Positions 24,554 to 31,131 of a DNA stretch of 36,622 nt are shown here, piece by piece. Both the position numbers and the translations under genes were made by a program. Below the pieces are notes generated by a model. The model saw only the letters and a program-made list of their open reading frames with translations, did not search any database and was not told the DNA's origin. Origin of the DNA: Mageeibacillus sp. UBA6976 (GTDB lineage Bacteria; Bacillota; Clostridia; Saccharofermentanales; Saccharofermentanaceae). The stretch covers positions 230 to 36,851 of the forward strand of contig DJYO01000016.1 in the NCBI GenBank assembly GCA_002450155.1, given 5' to 3'. Each line of letters begins with the position of its first letter. Position 1 is the stretch's first letter.

Positions 24554-24567
24554 GTATCATTTGATAC
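24554..24567. promoter_or_regulatory. Operator of the MqsR-like/Panacea operon
   Basis: Perfect palindrome GTATCA-TT-TGATAC, 20 bases before the toxin start codon, the usual position for autorepression by the antitoxin HTH. Confidence 0.6.
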
Positions 24568-24699
24568 CATTATCAAAGCTGATTCATTCTTTGTCAATAA
24601 GCAAATTGATCATAAGCCATATATTATTAGTCATTGATGTTATAACTATATTCAAATCATGATTATTATAATCTGGATTTGAATTACTCACACTTATAT

Positions 24700-24730
24700 A
24701 AAAGCGCCGAGCTGGCGCTACAGAAGCGCC
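24700..24730 (-). terminator. GC-rich hairpin ending the toxin-antitoxin-chaperone transcript
   Basis: Three copies of AGCGCC/GGCGCT (24703-24708, 24714-24719, 24725-24730) can form two alternative hairpins on the minus strand. The downstream one leads into a short T run. It follows the Panacea remnant and lies 76 bases past the chaperone gene stop. Confidence 0.5.
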
Positions 24731-24789
24731 GTATTCATCTTTGTTTTCTTATATGAGTCTTCATTTTGCATTGTTTGCATCAAAAATAT
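24718..24789 (-). pseudogene. C-terminal remnant of a second Panacea antitoxin gene
   Basis: A 23-codon frame ending in TAG encodes QTMQNEDSYKKTK, which matches TMHNEESYKKTK at the end of the intact Panacea antitoxin 1.6 kb away. The DNA is also similar over about 40 bases (24739-24778 against 23125-23164). Nothing else of the gene remains, so this is the scar of a lost or recombined copy. Confidence 0.65.
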
Positions 24790-24805
24790 TGCGGTATTGA
24801 TGGTT

Positions 24806-25210
24806 TTATGTCTTTTCTACTGGCTCGCTTTCTCCAAACAGTTTTCTAGCATCTATCACCGGTAGTAATATCGGAGGCATTAACGAACTTGCCGTTAATG
24901 TAGCAACGATAGTCCTGATATTTGGGAATATTATCTGGCAACTCTGAATTTTCAAGAAGTCATCTACATCCTTTTCGTTCAAACAACTGATATCAAATAT
25001 ACCCGTAACACTTACCAGAATGTCAATTGGAAATGGGTGTTCGGGAGTATTCTTGATTTCAAGAACATATGTAACACTTGAATGAGTATCGTCAATTACA
25101 TCAATCGACCTGTTTATCTTGGGATCAATCGAAAAAGCTCCTTTTGGTAACTTGTTGTTACTCAATCTGATTTCATTTGTTATCAGCTTATAATTAACTA
25201 GCGAATCCAT
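24806..25210 (-). CDS. SecB-like chaperone of a toxin-antitoxin-chaperone system
   Basis: A 134-residue SecB-fold protein. The C-terminal half is diagnostic: SVTGIFDISCLNE, then CQIIFPNIRTIVATLTASSL and PPILLPVIDARKLF, matching the G-x-F, L-F-P-x-x-R and P-P-x-x-L-x-P-x-x-F pattern of SecB. In TAC systems such a chaperone protects the antitoxin from degradation by binding a C-terminal extension. Here it follows a HigB-like toxin and an HTH antitoxin with such a tail. The ATG at 25210 has AAGGAAGG upstream; longer frames have no site. It overlaps the antitoxin gene by 17 bases. SecB-like proteins are scarce in Gram-positives. Confidence 0.8.
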   Translation of the reverse strand: MDSLVNYKLITNEIRLSNNKLPKGAFSIDPKINRSIDVIDDTHSSVTYVLEIKNTPEHPFPIDILVSVTGIFDISCLNEKDVDDFLKIQSCQIIFPNIRTIVATLTASSLMPPILLPVIDARKLFGESEPVEKT

Positions 25211-25595
25211 ATTGATTTCCTTCCTTAACTGATGCTCCGATACCACCATCGTAATTATAATTATTCTCTTCAATCTCAAGTGAATCAGCATAGCAGATAT
25301 CACTCATCTCAGCTGTAACCGAGTTGACATTGATCACCAAACCTAATGCATTGGCATATCTAATAATCGTATCTAGTCTAGGGATGGTTCTTATTGATTC
25401 CAATCGGGCAATAGCAGTCTGCTTCAATCCGCATTTAGCTGCGATTTGTCTTTGCGTATATCCCTGATCAACTCTAGCTTCAATCAGTTTAACAATTACT
25501 CGCGAGACCTCTTCGGCTACTTCAAAAACTTGTTTGGATTCTTCATTTTCATTTTTTAATTCTTCCCAAACCTCATCAAACATTACTCTCTCCAT
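25194..25595 (-). CDS. HigA-like XRE antitoxin with chaperone-addiction-like tail
   Basis: A 133-residue antitoxin. The helix-turn-helix spans about residues 42-90 (GYTQRQIAAKCGLKQTAIAR, then SIRTIPRLDTIIRYANALGL), typical of HigA/XRE. About 40 further residues follow (MSDICYADSLEIEENNYNYD, then a Gly-rich end), where TAC antitoxins carry the chaperone-addiction (ChAD) segment. The ATG overlaps the toxin stop by one base (TAATG) with GGAGGT upstream. It probably represses the operon through the 9-bp palindrome at 25971-25992. That the tail is a true ChAD is inferred from the SecB neighbour. Confidence 0.85.
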   Translation of the reverse strand: MERVMFDEVWEELKNENEESKQVFEVAEEVSRVIVKLIEARVDQGYTQRQIAAKCGLKQTAIARLESIRTIPRLDTIIRYANALGLVINVNSVTAEMSDICYADSLEIEENNYNYDGGIGASVKEGNQYGFAS

Positions 25596-25948
25596 TACGA
25601 ATACCTCCTGATAAAGTCTTCCATACGCTTTCTTGCTGTTTCTATTTCATGTAATGGCGTTTTTCTCCCTTTTTTTCTAAAACCATGTAATAAAACAAAA
25701 CGCTTGTCTTTATAATAAAAGAAAAATACTCGATTGTTTCCTGGTCTTAGTTCATACAAATCACCTTCAATTTGTTTTATGGCCTGCGGGCGGTACTCGT
25801 TAATTCTCATACCGTGATTCTCTAATAAACTGATATATGTCTTGATTAGGATTAAATCTCTTTCACCATATTTTCTAGCTACATCTTTCAAATACTTCTT
25901 GAGGGGCACATTGGAACCTTCTGTACAATACATATCGACATCGAACAT
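25595..25948 (-). CDS. HigB/Gp49-like toxin of the RelE superfamily
   Basis: A 117-residue toxin, family length. LKKYLKDVARKYGERDLILI, then IKQIEGDLYELRPGNNRVFF, a FYYKDKRFVLLHGF strand pair and KKGRKTPLHEIETARKR, are the hallmarks of the phage-derived Gp49-like HigB family. These ribosome-dependent mRNA endonucleases have the basic residues of the last two motifs in the active site. It is the first gene of the toxin, antitoxin, chaperone operon, with the toxin-first order typical of higBA. A GGGGG site precedes the ATG. Confidence 0.88.
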   Translation of the reverse strand: MFDVDMYCTEGSNVPLKKYLKDVARKYGERDLILIKTYISLLENHGMRINEYRPQAIKQIEGDLYELRPGNNRVFFFYYKDKRFVLLHGFRKKGRKTPLHEIETARKRMEDFIRRYS

Positions 25949-25970
25949 CAGAAACCCCCTCGGAAAGATT

Positions 25971-25992
25971 TTGATAACATATTTGTTATCAA
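25971..25992. promoter_or_regulatory. Operator of the higBA-secB-like operon
   Basis: Perfect inverted repeat TTGATAACA, 4 bases (TATT), TGTTATCAA, 22 bases upstream of the toxin start; the expected target of the antitoxin HTH. Confidence 0.65.
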
Positions 25993-26098
25993 GTGGAATA
26001 ATTTTAAAGCAGGCACTTAGTTATGTCAATATAATTGTTTCTAACAATAACCAATCGAGTAGGGGAAATTTAATGGTTCTTCACGTTTTCTGCACACA

Positions 26099-26115
26099 AT
26101 ATGATATTATCATAT
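26099..26115. repeat. AT-rich palindrome upstream of the RNA candidate
   Basis: Perfect 8-bp arms ATATGATA and TATCATAT around a single T. It lies between the TAC operon and the DUF3800 stub and may be an operator or the promoter region of the RNA that follows. Confidence 0.5.
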
Positions 26116-26183
26116 TAGTTGTGGGCTGGTTATATGACCCAGGTCCAACCGATTGGCGGGCAGACTGTCCGCCATTTTCATTT
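26116..26183 (+). ncRNA. Candidate structured RNA upstream of a DUF3800 remnant
   Basis: The 80 bases before the DUF3800 stub hold no frame but can fold. GGTTATATGACC forms a small hairpin flanked by TGG/CCA. A second hairpin TGGCGG (26154-26159) / CCGCCA (26169-26174) is followed by TTTTCATTTT like a terminator. Structured RNA motifs next to DUF3800 genes have been described from comparative genomics (the DUF3800-I to -XI motifs). Whether this is one of them cannot be judged by eye. Confidence 0.35.
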
Positions 26184-26196
26184 TAAGGGACAGGAT

Positions 26197-26289
26197 ATGA
26201 AGGAATTAAGTATTTTTGTAGATGAATCCGGCGACTTGGAGAATATGCAGGCATTCTCCGTATTATATTGTCTCCATGATACTCCATGA
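26197..26289 (+). pseudogene. 5' stub of a DUF3800 gene
   Basis: A frame of 30 codons from ATG (26197) to TGA (26287-26289), beginning MKELSIFVDESGDLEN. This is the characteristic start of DUF3800 proteins, whose D-E-S-G motif lies in an RNase H-like fold. Full proteins are about 200-250 residues, so nearly all is missing. The short tail CLHDTP recalls the F-H-D of the next family segment, which suggests an internal deletion. AAGGGACAGG upstream serves as the ribosome binding site. Confidence 0.65.
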
Positions 26290-26295
26290 TCAAGA

Positions 26296-26604
26296 TTAGG
26301 TAATACCACCCATTTTCTTATACACATCTCCTCTCGGCCCGGCTAATACGGTAGTAATTACAATTACTCTTCCGTTAATAATCGTATATACCACCCGGTA
26401 ATTGCCAAGCTTTATACGATAATAAATGCTGCGCTTACCCTGGATCCGTTTAACATCTACCTTCTCAGGGTGTTCCCCGAAAAGAAGTTCCCTGATCGCT
26501 TCTTCATACTGTGTCTTTACCTTCTCATGCTTGACAAAGAACTTGTCAGCAGCTTTGGTATATTGAATTTCATATGAGATGGATGGGTTGTTTTCAGATG
26601 CCAT
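26296..26604 (-). CDS. RelE/ParE-family toxin
   Basis: A 102-residue RelE-type toxin. YTKAADKFFVKHEKVKTQYE is the N-terminal helix pair. DVKRIQGKRSIYYRIKLGNY, then RVVYTIINGRVIVITTVLAG, form the RelE beta sheet with the conserved R-I-x-x-G-x-Y-R-V-x-Y text. RelE toxins cleave mRNA in the ribosome, while ParE toxins poison gyrase; the two are not separable here. The ATG at 26604 is chosen because GAGAGG lies eight bases upstream, three codons inside a longer GTG frame. It directly follows its RHH antitoxin. Confidence 0.88.
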   Translation of the reverse strand: MASENNPSISYEIQYTKAADKFFVKHEKVKTQYEEAIRELLFGEHPEKVDVKRIQGKRSIYYRIKLGNYRVVYTIINGRVIVITTVLAGPRGDVYKKMGGIT

Positions 26605-26616
26605 CAACGCCACCTC

Positions 26617-26886
26617 TCATACAGAGAATCGTTTCTTGCTGCTGATCTTAAGATCTTCATCAGACAGACTTTCGACAGCGTTAAGTACTTCCTTGGACTC
26701 TTCTTCAGAAGCATCTTCAATATTCACTGTTAATCTGTAAAGGGGATCGCCCTTCATTTTGGGAAGGTAATCATCAAGAGCCTCGTTGATCACATCAGTG
26801 AACGTCATATGAAACACGGACGCTACATTCTTAATATCTTCTATACGAGATTCGTCAAGTTTGAAATTCATTGCTTTAGTAGCCAT
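26617..26886 (-). CDS. Ribbon-helix-helix antitoxin
   Basis: An 89-residue antitoxin for the RelE toxin that follows 12 bases later. MATKAMNFKLDESRIEDIKN and VFHMTFTDVINEALDDYLPK form the strand and two helices of a MetJ/Arc RHH domain. The acidic C-terminal ~40 residues (VNIEDASEEESKEVL) would wrap the toxin. The ATG at 26886 follows GGAGG by seven bases, and an upstream in-frame Met is ignored. A 7-bp palindrome 37 bases upstream is its likely operator. Confidence 0.87.
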   Translation of the reverse strand: MATKAMNFKLDESRIEDIKNVASVFHMTFTDVINEALDDYLPKMKGDPLYRLTVNIEDASEEESKEVLNAVESLSDEDLKISSKKRFSV

Positions 26887-26922
26887 ACTACCACCTCCAT
26901 CTCTATACATATAATATACACC

Positions 26923-26939
26923 GTATATATCGTATATAC
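26923..26939. promoter_or_regulatory. Operator of the RHH/RelE operon
   Basis: Perfect inverted repeat GTATATA-TCG-TATATAC in the AT-rich promoter region upstream of the RHH gene; RHH antitoxins bind such short palindromes. The rest of the stretch to 27056 shows no supportable gene. Confidence 0.55.
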
Positions 26940-27056
26940 AATATTACTCTTTTCATAACCGAATCCAAGTCTAATACTCACCCATTTTGTAGGTTCTGGA
27001 TCTTTCTGCATCTTAGGTCTCCTATGCTTTGAGAAAGTGATGATCAACTCTTGCAT

Positions 27057-27152
27057 TTAGGCTTTTACAAAATCAATCTCACTCTTTCTCCTTCTAAACG
27101 CCTTGTTTATTACGACATTTACTGCGACGTTTATTGCGACATGATATCTCAT
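27057..27152 (-). pseudogene. Remnant frame after the Fic gene with NV-repeat coding
   Basis: A 31-codon frame whose ATG overlaps the fic stop (ATGA). It encodes MRYHVAINVAVNVVINKAFR followed by a basic end. The N-V-x-I/V tetrapeptide repeat is a linker often found before C-terminal winged helices of Fic-like and AlbA-type regulators. The frame is shifted relative to fic and ends before any further domain. It is probably the debris of another protein's linker rather than a gene. Confidence 0.4.
27106..27141. repeat. Three tandem 12-bp repeats
   Basis: TTTATTACGACA (27106-27117), TTTACTGCGACG (27118-27129) and TTTATTGCGACA (27130-27141) are adjacent copies differing at one or two bases. The 12-base period equals four codons and encodes the NVxI/V units on the minus strand. 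Confidence 0.9.
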
Positions 27153-28117
27153 GTAATAATCTTATAGTACCCATTGCGGTTTGCGCCTACATATTCAATA
27201 ACTCCACCATCTTTAAGTTGTTTTAGTATTCTCTGTACCTGACGCTGAGATAATCCCAACCGCTCGGCCATCTTTGCAGCTGATAGCTTTTCACCTTCCC
27301 TAATAAGATCCAACACCTTCTCTTCTGAAGTCTTCTCTGTCGCGAAGGCACTTCCACTGGCAAGCTCTTTCAGGAGATCGCGTATCAGTTCAAGCATAAA
27401 CTCTACAAATATGGTCGACTCTCCGGCAGTATTAGCTGCATTCAAAGCTTTATAATACCCATCCTGTCTCTCGTGTATGATCGACTCGATCGGAATCCAA
27501 AGGAAAAACTCCTGCCACTTCGCCAATATCAAGGTATGCCATAGCCTACCGGTTCTTCCGTTACCATCAGCAAATGGATGGATGAATTCGAACTCGTAAT
27601 GAAAGATACAGCTCTTAACAAGCGGATGTAGTTTCGACTTTTTCAGCCAGTCGAAAAGTTGGCCGATCAAGTCAGGAACATAGTTGGCAGGTGTTCCGGC
27701 ATGTATCAACTGATCTCCGGCATAAACACCAACACCTTTACTTCTGAAAATTCCGGCTTCTTTTACCAATCCGGCCATCATAATCTTGTGAGCTTTAAGA
27801 AGATCATTTACTGAATACGGATCCAGCTTAGTCATAATCTTATATGCTTCGTATGCATTCTTAACCTCACGGATATCTTGAGGCGGCCCCAGAACACGCT
27901 TACCATCTATAACATCACTAACCTGATCTATCGATAAAGAATTCTGTTCAATAGCCAAGGAAGAATGAATTGATTTGACACGATTTTCTCGACGAAGCTT
28001 CGGATTCTTAGAGAGCTGCTCAGAAACAGTCATAGCTCCGGTAAGCTCTGCAATCTCAATTACAAGATTTGTTATCTCATCTGTCATTGTATATGGTGGT
28101 GAATACGAAACACTCAT
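27149..28117 (-). CDS. Fic-domain protein with C-terminal winged helix
   Basis: A 322-residue Fic protein. Fic enzymes transfer AMP (or other nucleotide parts) from ATP to a target hydroxyl. The complete catalytic motif HPFADGNGRTGR lies near residue 181, and the substrate-flap text GVYAGDQLIHAGTP near residue 130. An N-terminal SIHSSLAIEQNS near residue 50 resembles the autoinhibitory helix of class II Fic proteins ([S/T]-x-x-x-E-[G/N] with Glu), so the enzyme may be self-inhibited. The last ~55 residues form a winged helix-turn-helix (AAKMAERLGLSQRQVQRILK), suggesting DNA binding. A small HTH gene lies 37 bases upstream in the same operon. AAAGGAG precedes the ATG. Confidence 0.92.
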   Translation of the reverse strand: MSVSYSPPYTMTDEITNLVIEIAELTGAMTVSEQLSKNPKLRRENRVKSIHSSLAIEQNSLSIDQVSDVIDGKRVLGPPQDIREVKNAYEAYKIMTKLDPYSVNDLLKAHKIMMAGLVKEAGIFRSKGVGVYAGDQLIHAGTPANYVPDLIGQLFDWLKKSKLHPLVKSCIFHYEFEFIHPFADGNGRTGRLWHTLILAKWQEFFLWIPIESIIHERQDGYYKALNAANTAGESTIFVEFMLELIRDLLKELASGSAFATEKTSEEKVLDLIREGEKLSAAKMAERLGLSQRQVQRILKQLKDGGVIEYVGANRNGYYKIIT

Positions 28118-28154
28118 AAAAGCTCCTTTTTCGATTCAGAATAAACAACTATAC

Positions 28155-28355
28155 TTATGCATCCGCACTCATTATTTCCTGCTCTATTTTGCGAGCCTTT
28201 CTCGGATCCATCGGCTTTTCTGTTCCAACAGGAATAAACCACATCCGACCTCTTTGAACAGCGCCTTTTATTCTGCCATTTTTGCAATATATGGCCACCC
28301 ACCTTTGTGATACATTCCACTTTTCTGAACATTCTGCTGAAGTCCAATAGTCCAT
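28155..28355 (-). CDS. Small HTH DNA-binding protein upstream of fic
   Basis: A 66-residue protein with one winged HTH of the excisionase/MerR type: DYWTSAECSEKWNVSQRWVA, then GRIKGAVQRGRMWFIPVGTE, and a basic tail (PRKARKIEQ). Proteins of this kind are often found just before Fic or other toxin genes in Clostridia and may act as repressor or antitoxin; that role is inferred. The ATG at 28355 follows GGAGGA by six bases. It shares a promoter with fic. Confidence 0.8.
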   Translation of the reverse strand: MDYWTSAECSEKWNVSQRWVAIYCKNGRIKGAVQRGRMWFIPVGTEKPMDPRKARKIEQEIMSADA

Positions 28356-28393
28356 AGAAAGTCCTCCATAATGCATTTCATCTGCATGTTACA

Positions 28394-28422
28394 ATTATAT
28401 TCTAGTGAGCGAACAGTTTCAA
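28394..28422 (-). promoter_or_regulatory. Promoter of the HTH-fic operon
   Basis: On the minus strand TTGAAA (28417-28422), exactly 17 bases, TATAAT (28394-28399): near-consensus. Upstream direct repeats (GCGAACAGTTT and GCGAATAGTTT) and the palindrome CGAATTCTTCG between them could be operator sites for the small HTH protein. Confidence 0.7.
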
Positions 28423-28449
28423 CGAATTCTTCGAATATGCGAATAGTTT

Positions 28450-28681
28450 ACTAATGTTGTTTTTCCATCCGGGTGCGGCCTCATATGATTTAGAGTTAGA
28501 GCAAGATCCGCCTTGGCAGCCAACTTTCATTTTCATGAAAATTGAGGTTCTTCACGGAAAGCTGCAAATTCCGCTAAGACAGCATGCTGTTCCGCTATAT
28601 ACCGGTCGAAAAGGGGGATTATCTCCCCGCCGTAGCAACATACCGCATTTATCTCCGGAAAGCTCTACAAATGGCGCTGAA
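28450..28681. other. Stretch with no supportable gene
   Basis: Between the HTH-fic promoter and the stop of the metallo-beta-lactamase gene I see no convincing gene. A plus-strand frame runs through but has no ribosome binding site and reads antisense into the next gene. The only structure noted is the 12-bp palindrome TTTTCATGAAAA near 28535. Confidence 0.4.
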
Positions 28682-29986
28682 TTACTCAAAAGGAATGCTG
28701 TTTGGAGCAGTACTGTATTCATAATAAGTAATACCACGCTCCTCACACCAGGCAATCAAGTCCTTTGCTGTGTATTCTTCGCCCTCTGTAAGCCACTTTG
28801 GTCCATCAAAGAACATAATTGAAGGCTCTATAACAGCGTAGAAATCAGCCGACATTGAATGATTACCATGATGACCGGGCTGTACGATATTTGCTCTCAT
28901 ATCAGATCCATACATATTAAGCAAAATGCTCCCCATAACGTCACCATATACATCTCCACATACTAGGAAACTGTCAGAAACACCTGTGATCTTAAACATC
29001 AGGGACCCATAATTAGCAACATCCGGATTGCCTGTGTCAACTACTATCTGATCAAATGCGTTATAAACATACACATCAAGCCCATCTATGGTAAAACTGT
29101 CATCTCTTGACAGATAAACTATTCTCTCATCCCCGGAAGTCTGATTCAAAAACCGCTCATATACTTCAGGTGTATCCCACCATCTGTCAGCTGCATAAGT
29201 ACAATACAGATCGTAATCAAGCGGCGTAGCATATACAGTTCCTATCGTTATATCACCGGGATCTGCATATATATTGTTGAATGCAGACACATGGTCGGCA
29301 TCGTAATGTGTTATGAACCAGTAATCAACATGACCTCCCAGCATATTGATTACTGATCTTACTTGTGATGTATTTGCATCCCAGCCACCGTCGATTACAA
29401 TCAGCGTTCCGGTATCGTTATTCTTCAGTGTATAAAACTCAGACTGCCGGCCGTCATCATCGCCATATTCTGTAAGAGTCCATGCCGTATCTCTTATGTT
29501 ATCGGTCTTAGGAGATAAACGTACTTCAAGCCCCACTATTGGTGTAGATGTCTCCCCTGCAAGAGTGCCGTTGCTTACCCATTCTTGCCATTCAGAAGAA
29601 TAACGCACCCTGTAACTGATGTCATAGTAATTAGCTACATGACCGATCAGCATTATCTGTATACCGAGAATATTCTTGTCTTCCTTACCGGATACATCAC
29701 TGCCGGTCTTCCAGCCCTGCCAACCCTCGTCCTGAATAAACGAGCGATACGCTATATCCCCGGAATACTCCAATTCTCCAAGTGCTAGCGAATAAGATTC
29801 AAGTGGAGAATCTCCAAAGAATCCTGAAAAAGACAGAGCACCGTCGTTATCTGATATCCTGGTTCCCAATGAGGAAAATTCAGCCGTGCCAGATAAGAGA
29901 TCTGTTTTTTTGCACGAGACAAGAGACAGCAGCATAACAGCTGTCAGGACAACTATACTGCACAAACAAAGGATTCGTTTCTTCAT
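28682..29986 (-). CDS. Lipoprotein with ChW repeats and metallo-beta-lactamase domain
   Basis: A 434-residue surface lipoprotein. The signal peptide ends in the lipobox LVSC near residue 25. Residues about 65-155 hold two or three ChW-like repeats (FIQDEGWQGWKTGSDVSGKE, then SSEWQEWVSNGTLAGE), modules thought to attach proteins to the cell surface. The C-terminal ~270 residues are a metallo-beta-lactamase fold of the ComEC/Rec2 type: LIVIDGGWD, ITHYDADHVSAF (the metal-binding H-x-D-x-D-H), GDVYGDV and QPGHHGNHSM. The hydrolysed substrate is unknown. The ATG at 29986 is used; the ribosome binding site is weak. It starts 16 bases after rmlB and so closes the surface cluster. Confidence 0.85.
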   Translation of the reverse strand: MKKRILCLCSIVVLTAVMLLSLVSCKKTDLLSGTAEFSSLGTRISDNDGALSFSGFFGDSPLESYSLALGELEYSGDIAYRSFIQDEGWQGWKTGSDVSGKEDKNILGIQIMLIGHVANYYDISYRVRYSSEWQEWVSNGTLAGETSTPIVGLEVRLSPKTDNIRDTAWTLTEYGDDDGRQSEFYTLKNNDTGTLIVIDGGWDANTSQVRSVINMLGGHVDYWFITHYDADHVSAFNNIYADPGDITIGTVYATPLDYDLYCTYAADRWWDTPEVYERFLNQTSGDERIVYLSRDDSFTIDGLDVYVYNAFDQIVVDTGNPDVANYGSLMFKITGVSDSFLVCGDVYGDVMGSILLNMYGSDMRANIVQPGHHGNHSMSADFYAVIEPSIMFFDGPKWLTEGEEYTAKDLIAWCEERGITYYEYSTAPNSIPFE

Positions 29987-30002
29987 CAAAAACAGACGAA
30001 CC

Positions 30003-31034
30003 TCAGGCCTCTTCTATTCTCTTGGAATACATCTTGTCGTAGTAGTTCTGGTATTCACCGGAGATTATATTCTCCCACCATGAACGGTTATTAAGATACC
30101 ACTCGATAGTCTTCTTGATGCCGTCTTCAAACTTAGTCTCAGGAAGCCAGCCCAGCTCGTTATGGATCTTGGTGGGATCTATTGCATATCTCATGTCGTG
30201 TCCCTTGCGGTCCTCTACATGAACGATAAGTGATTCCGGCTTATCAAGATATTTGCAGATGAGCTTAACTATATCGATATTCCTCATCTCGTTATGTCCG
30301 CCTACGTTATATACTTCTCCGACCTTACCCTTGTGGATTATAAGATCTATCGCCCTGCAGTGATCCTCGACATAGAGCCAGTCACGCACATTAAGTCCTT
30401 CGCCATATACCGGCAGCGGCTTATCTGCCAAGGCATTTGCGATCATAAGAGGGATAAGCTTCTCCGGGAAGTGATAAGGACCGTAGTTATTAGAGCAGCG
30501 TGATATGGTTACAGGCAGTCCGTATGTCCTGTGATATGCCAGTACCAGCAGATCTGCTCCTGCCTTCGAGGATGAATAGGGTGAAGATGTATGTATAGGG
30601 GTCTGCTCCGTAAAGAACAGATCAGGCCTGTCAAGCGGCAGGTCTCCATATACCTCATCTGTAGATACCTGATGGTATCTGGTGATGCCGTACTTCCTGC
30701 AGGCATCCATAAGCACAGATGTTCCAATGATATTAGTCTCGAGGAAGATCTGGGGATCCTCTATCGACCTGTCAACGTGAGATTCTGCAGCAAAGTTTAC
30801 TACGATATCAGGTTTTTCTTCCTCAAAGAGTTTCTCTACTGCTTCTTTATCACAGATATCAGCCTTAACGAATCTGAAGTTCGGATTATCCATAACCGAT
30901 TCCAGTGTAGAGAGATTGCCTGCGTATGTTAGCTTATCGAGGCATATTATCCTGTAATCAGGATGCTCCTTCAGCATATGGAATACAAAGTTACTTCCGA
31001 TAAAACCTGCTCCGCCTGTAACGATAATATTCAT
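30003..31034 (-). CDS. rmlB: dTDP-glucose 4,6-dehydratase
   Basis: Second enzyme of dTDP-rhamnose synthesis: dTDP-glucose to dTDP-4-keto-6-deoxyglucose, NAD-dependent, cytosolic, 343 residues (family length). The NAD site GGAGFIGSNFV is at residue 7, DKLTYAGNLSTL near 34, VNFAAESHVDRSI near 80, the Thr-Asp-Glu catalytic segment VSTDEVYGD near 121 and the YSSSKAGAD Tyr/Lys pair near 147. GGAGG sits before the ATG. It follows an Abi gene and a terminator rather than rmlA directly, so it may have its own promoter (a TATAAA lies within 25 bases). rmlC and rmlD are not in the window. Confidence 0.95.
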   Translation of the reverse strand: MNIIVTGGAGFIGSNFVFHMLKEHPDYRIICLDKLTYAGNLSTLESVMDNPNFRFVKADICDKEAVEKLFEEEKPDIVVNFAAESHVDRSIEDPQIFLETNIIGTSVLMDACRKYGITRYHQVSTDEVYGDLPLDRPDLFFTEQTPIHTSSPYSSSKAGADLLVLAYHRTYGLPVTISRCSNNYGPYHFPEKLIPLMIANALADKPLPVYGEGLNVRDWLYVEDHCRAIDLIIHKGKVGEVYNVGGHNEMRNIDIVKLICKYLDKPESLIVHVEDRKGHDMRYAIDPTKIHNELGWLPETKFEDGIKKTIEWYLNNRSWWENIISGEYQNYYDKMYSKRIEEA

Positions 31035-31069
31035 TTAAGCCTCCCAAACATAATTCTTTATACAAAACC

Positions 31070-31114
31070 AAAAAGAAAAGCGGAACAAACATCACTTTCA
31101 TAATGCCGTCCCGC
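31070..31114 (-). terminator. Terminator between the Abi gene and rmlB
   Basis: On the minus strand GCGGGAC (31108-31114) pairs with GTTCCGC (31080-31086), one G-U pair, followed by TTTTCTTTTT. It lies 17 bases after the Abi stop. Confidence 0.65.
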
Positions 31115-31131
31115 AAAAGATTACTCTTTTT

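Noticed and set aside
26868..27056. 62-codon minus-strand frame upstream of the RHH gene
   Set aside because: It overlaps the RHH start and the operator, has no ribosome binding site, and shows no recognisable domain.
27106..27141. CRISPR or iteron array
   Set aside because: Twelve-base units are directly adjacent with no spacers and encode a tetrapeptide repeat; there is no replication gene nearby.
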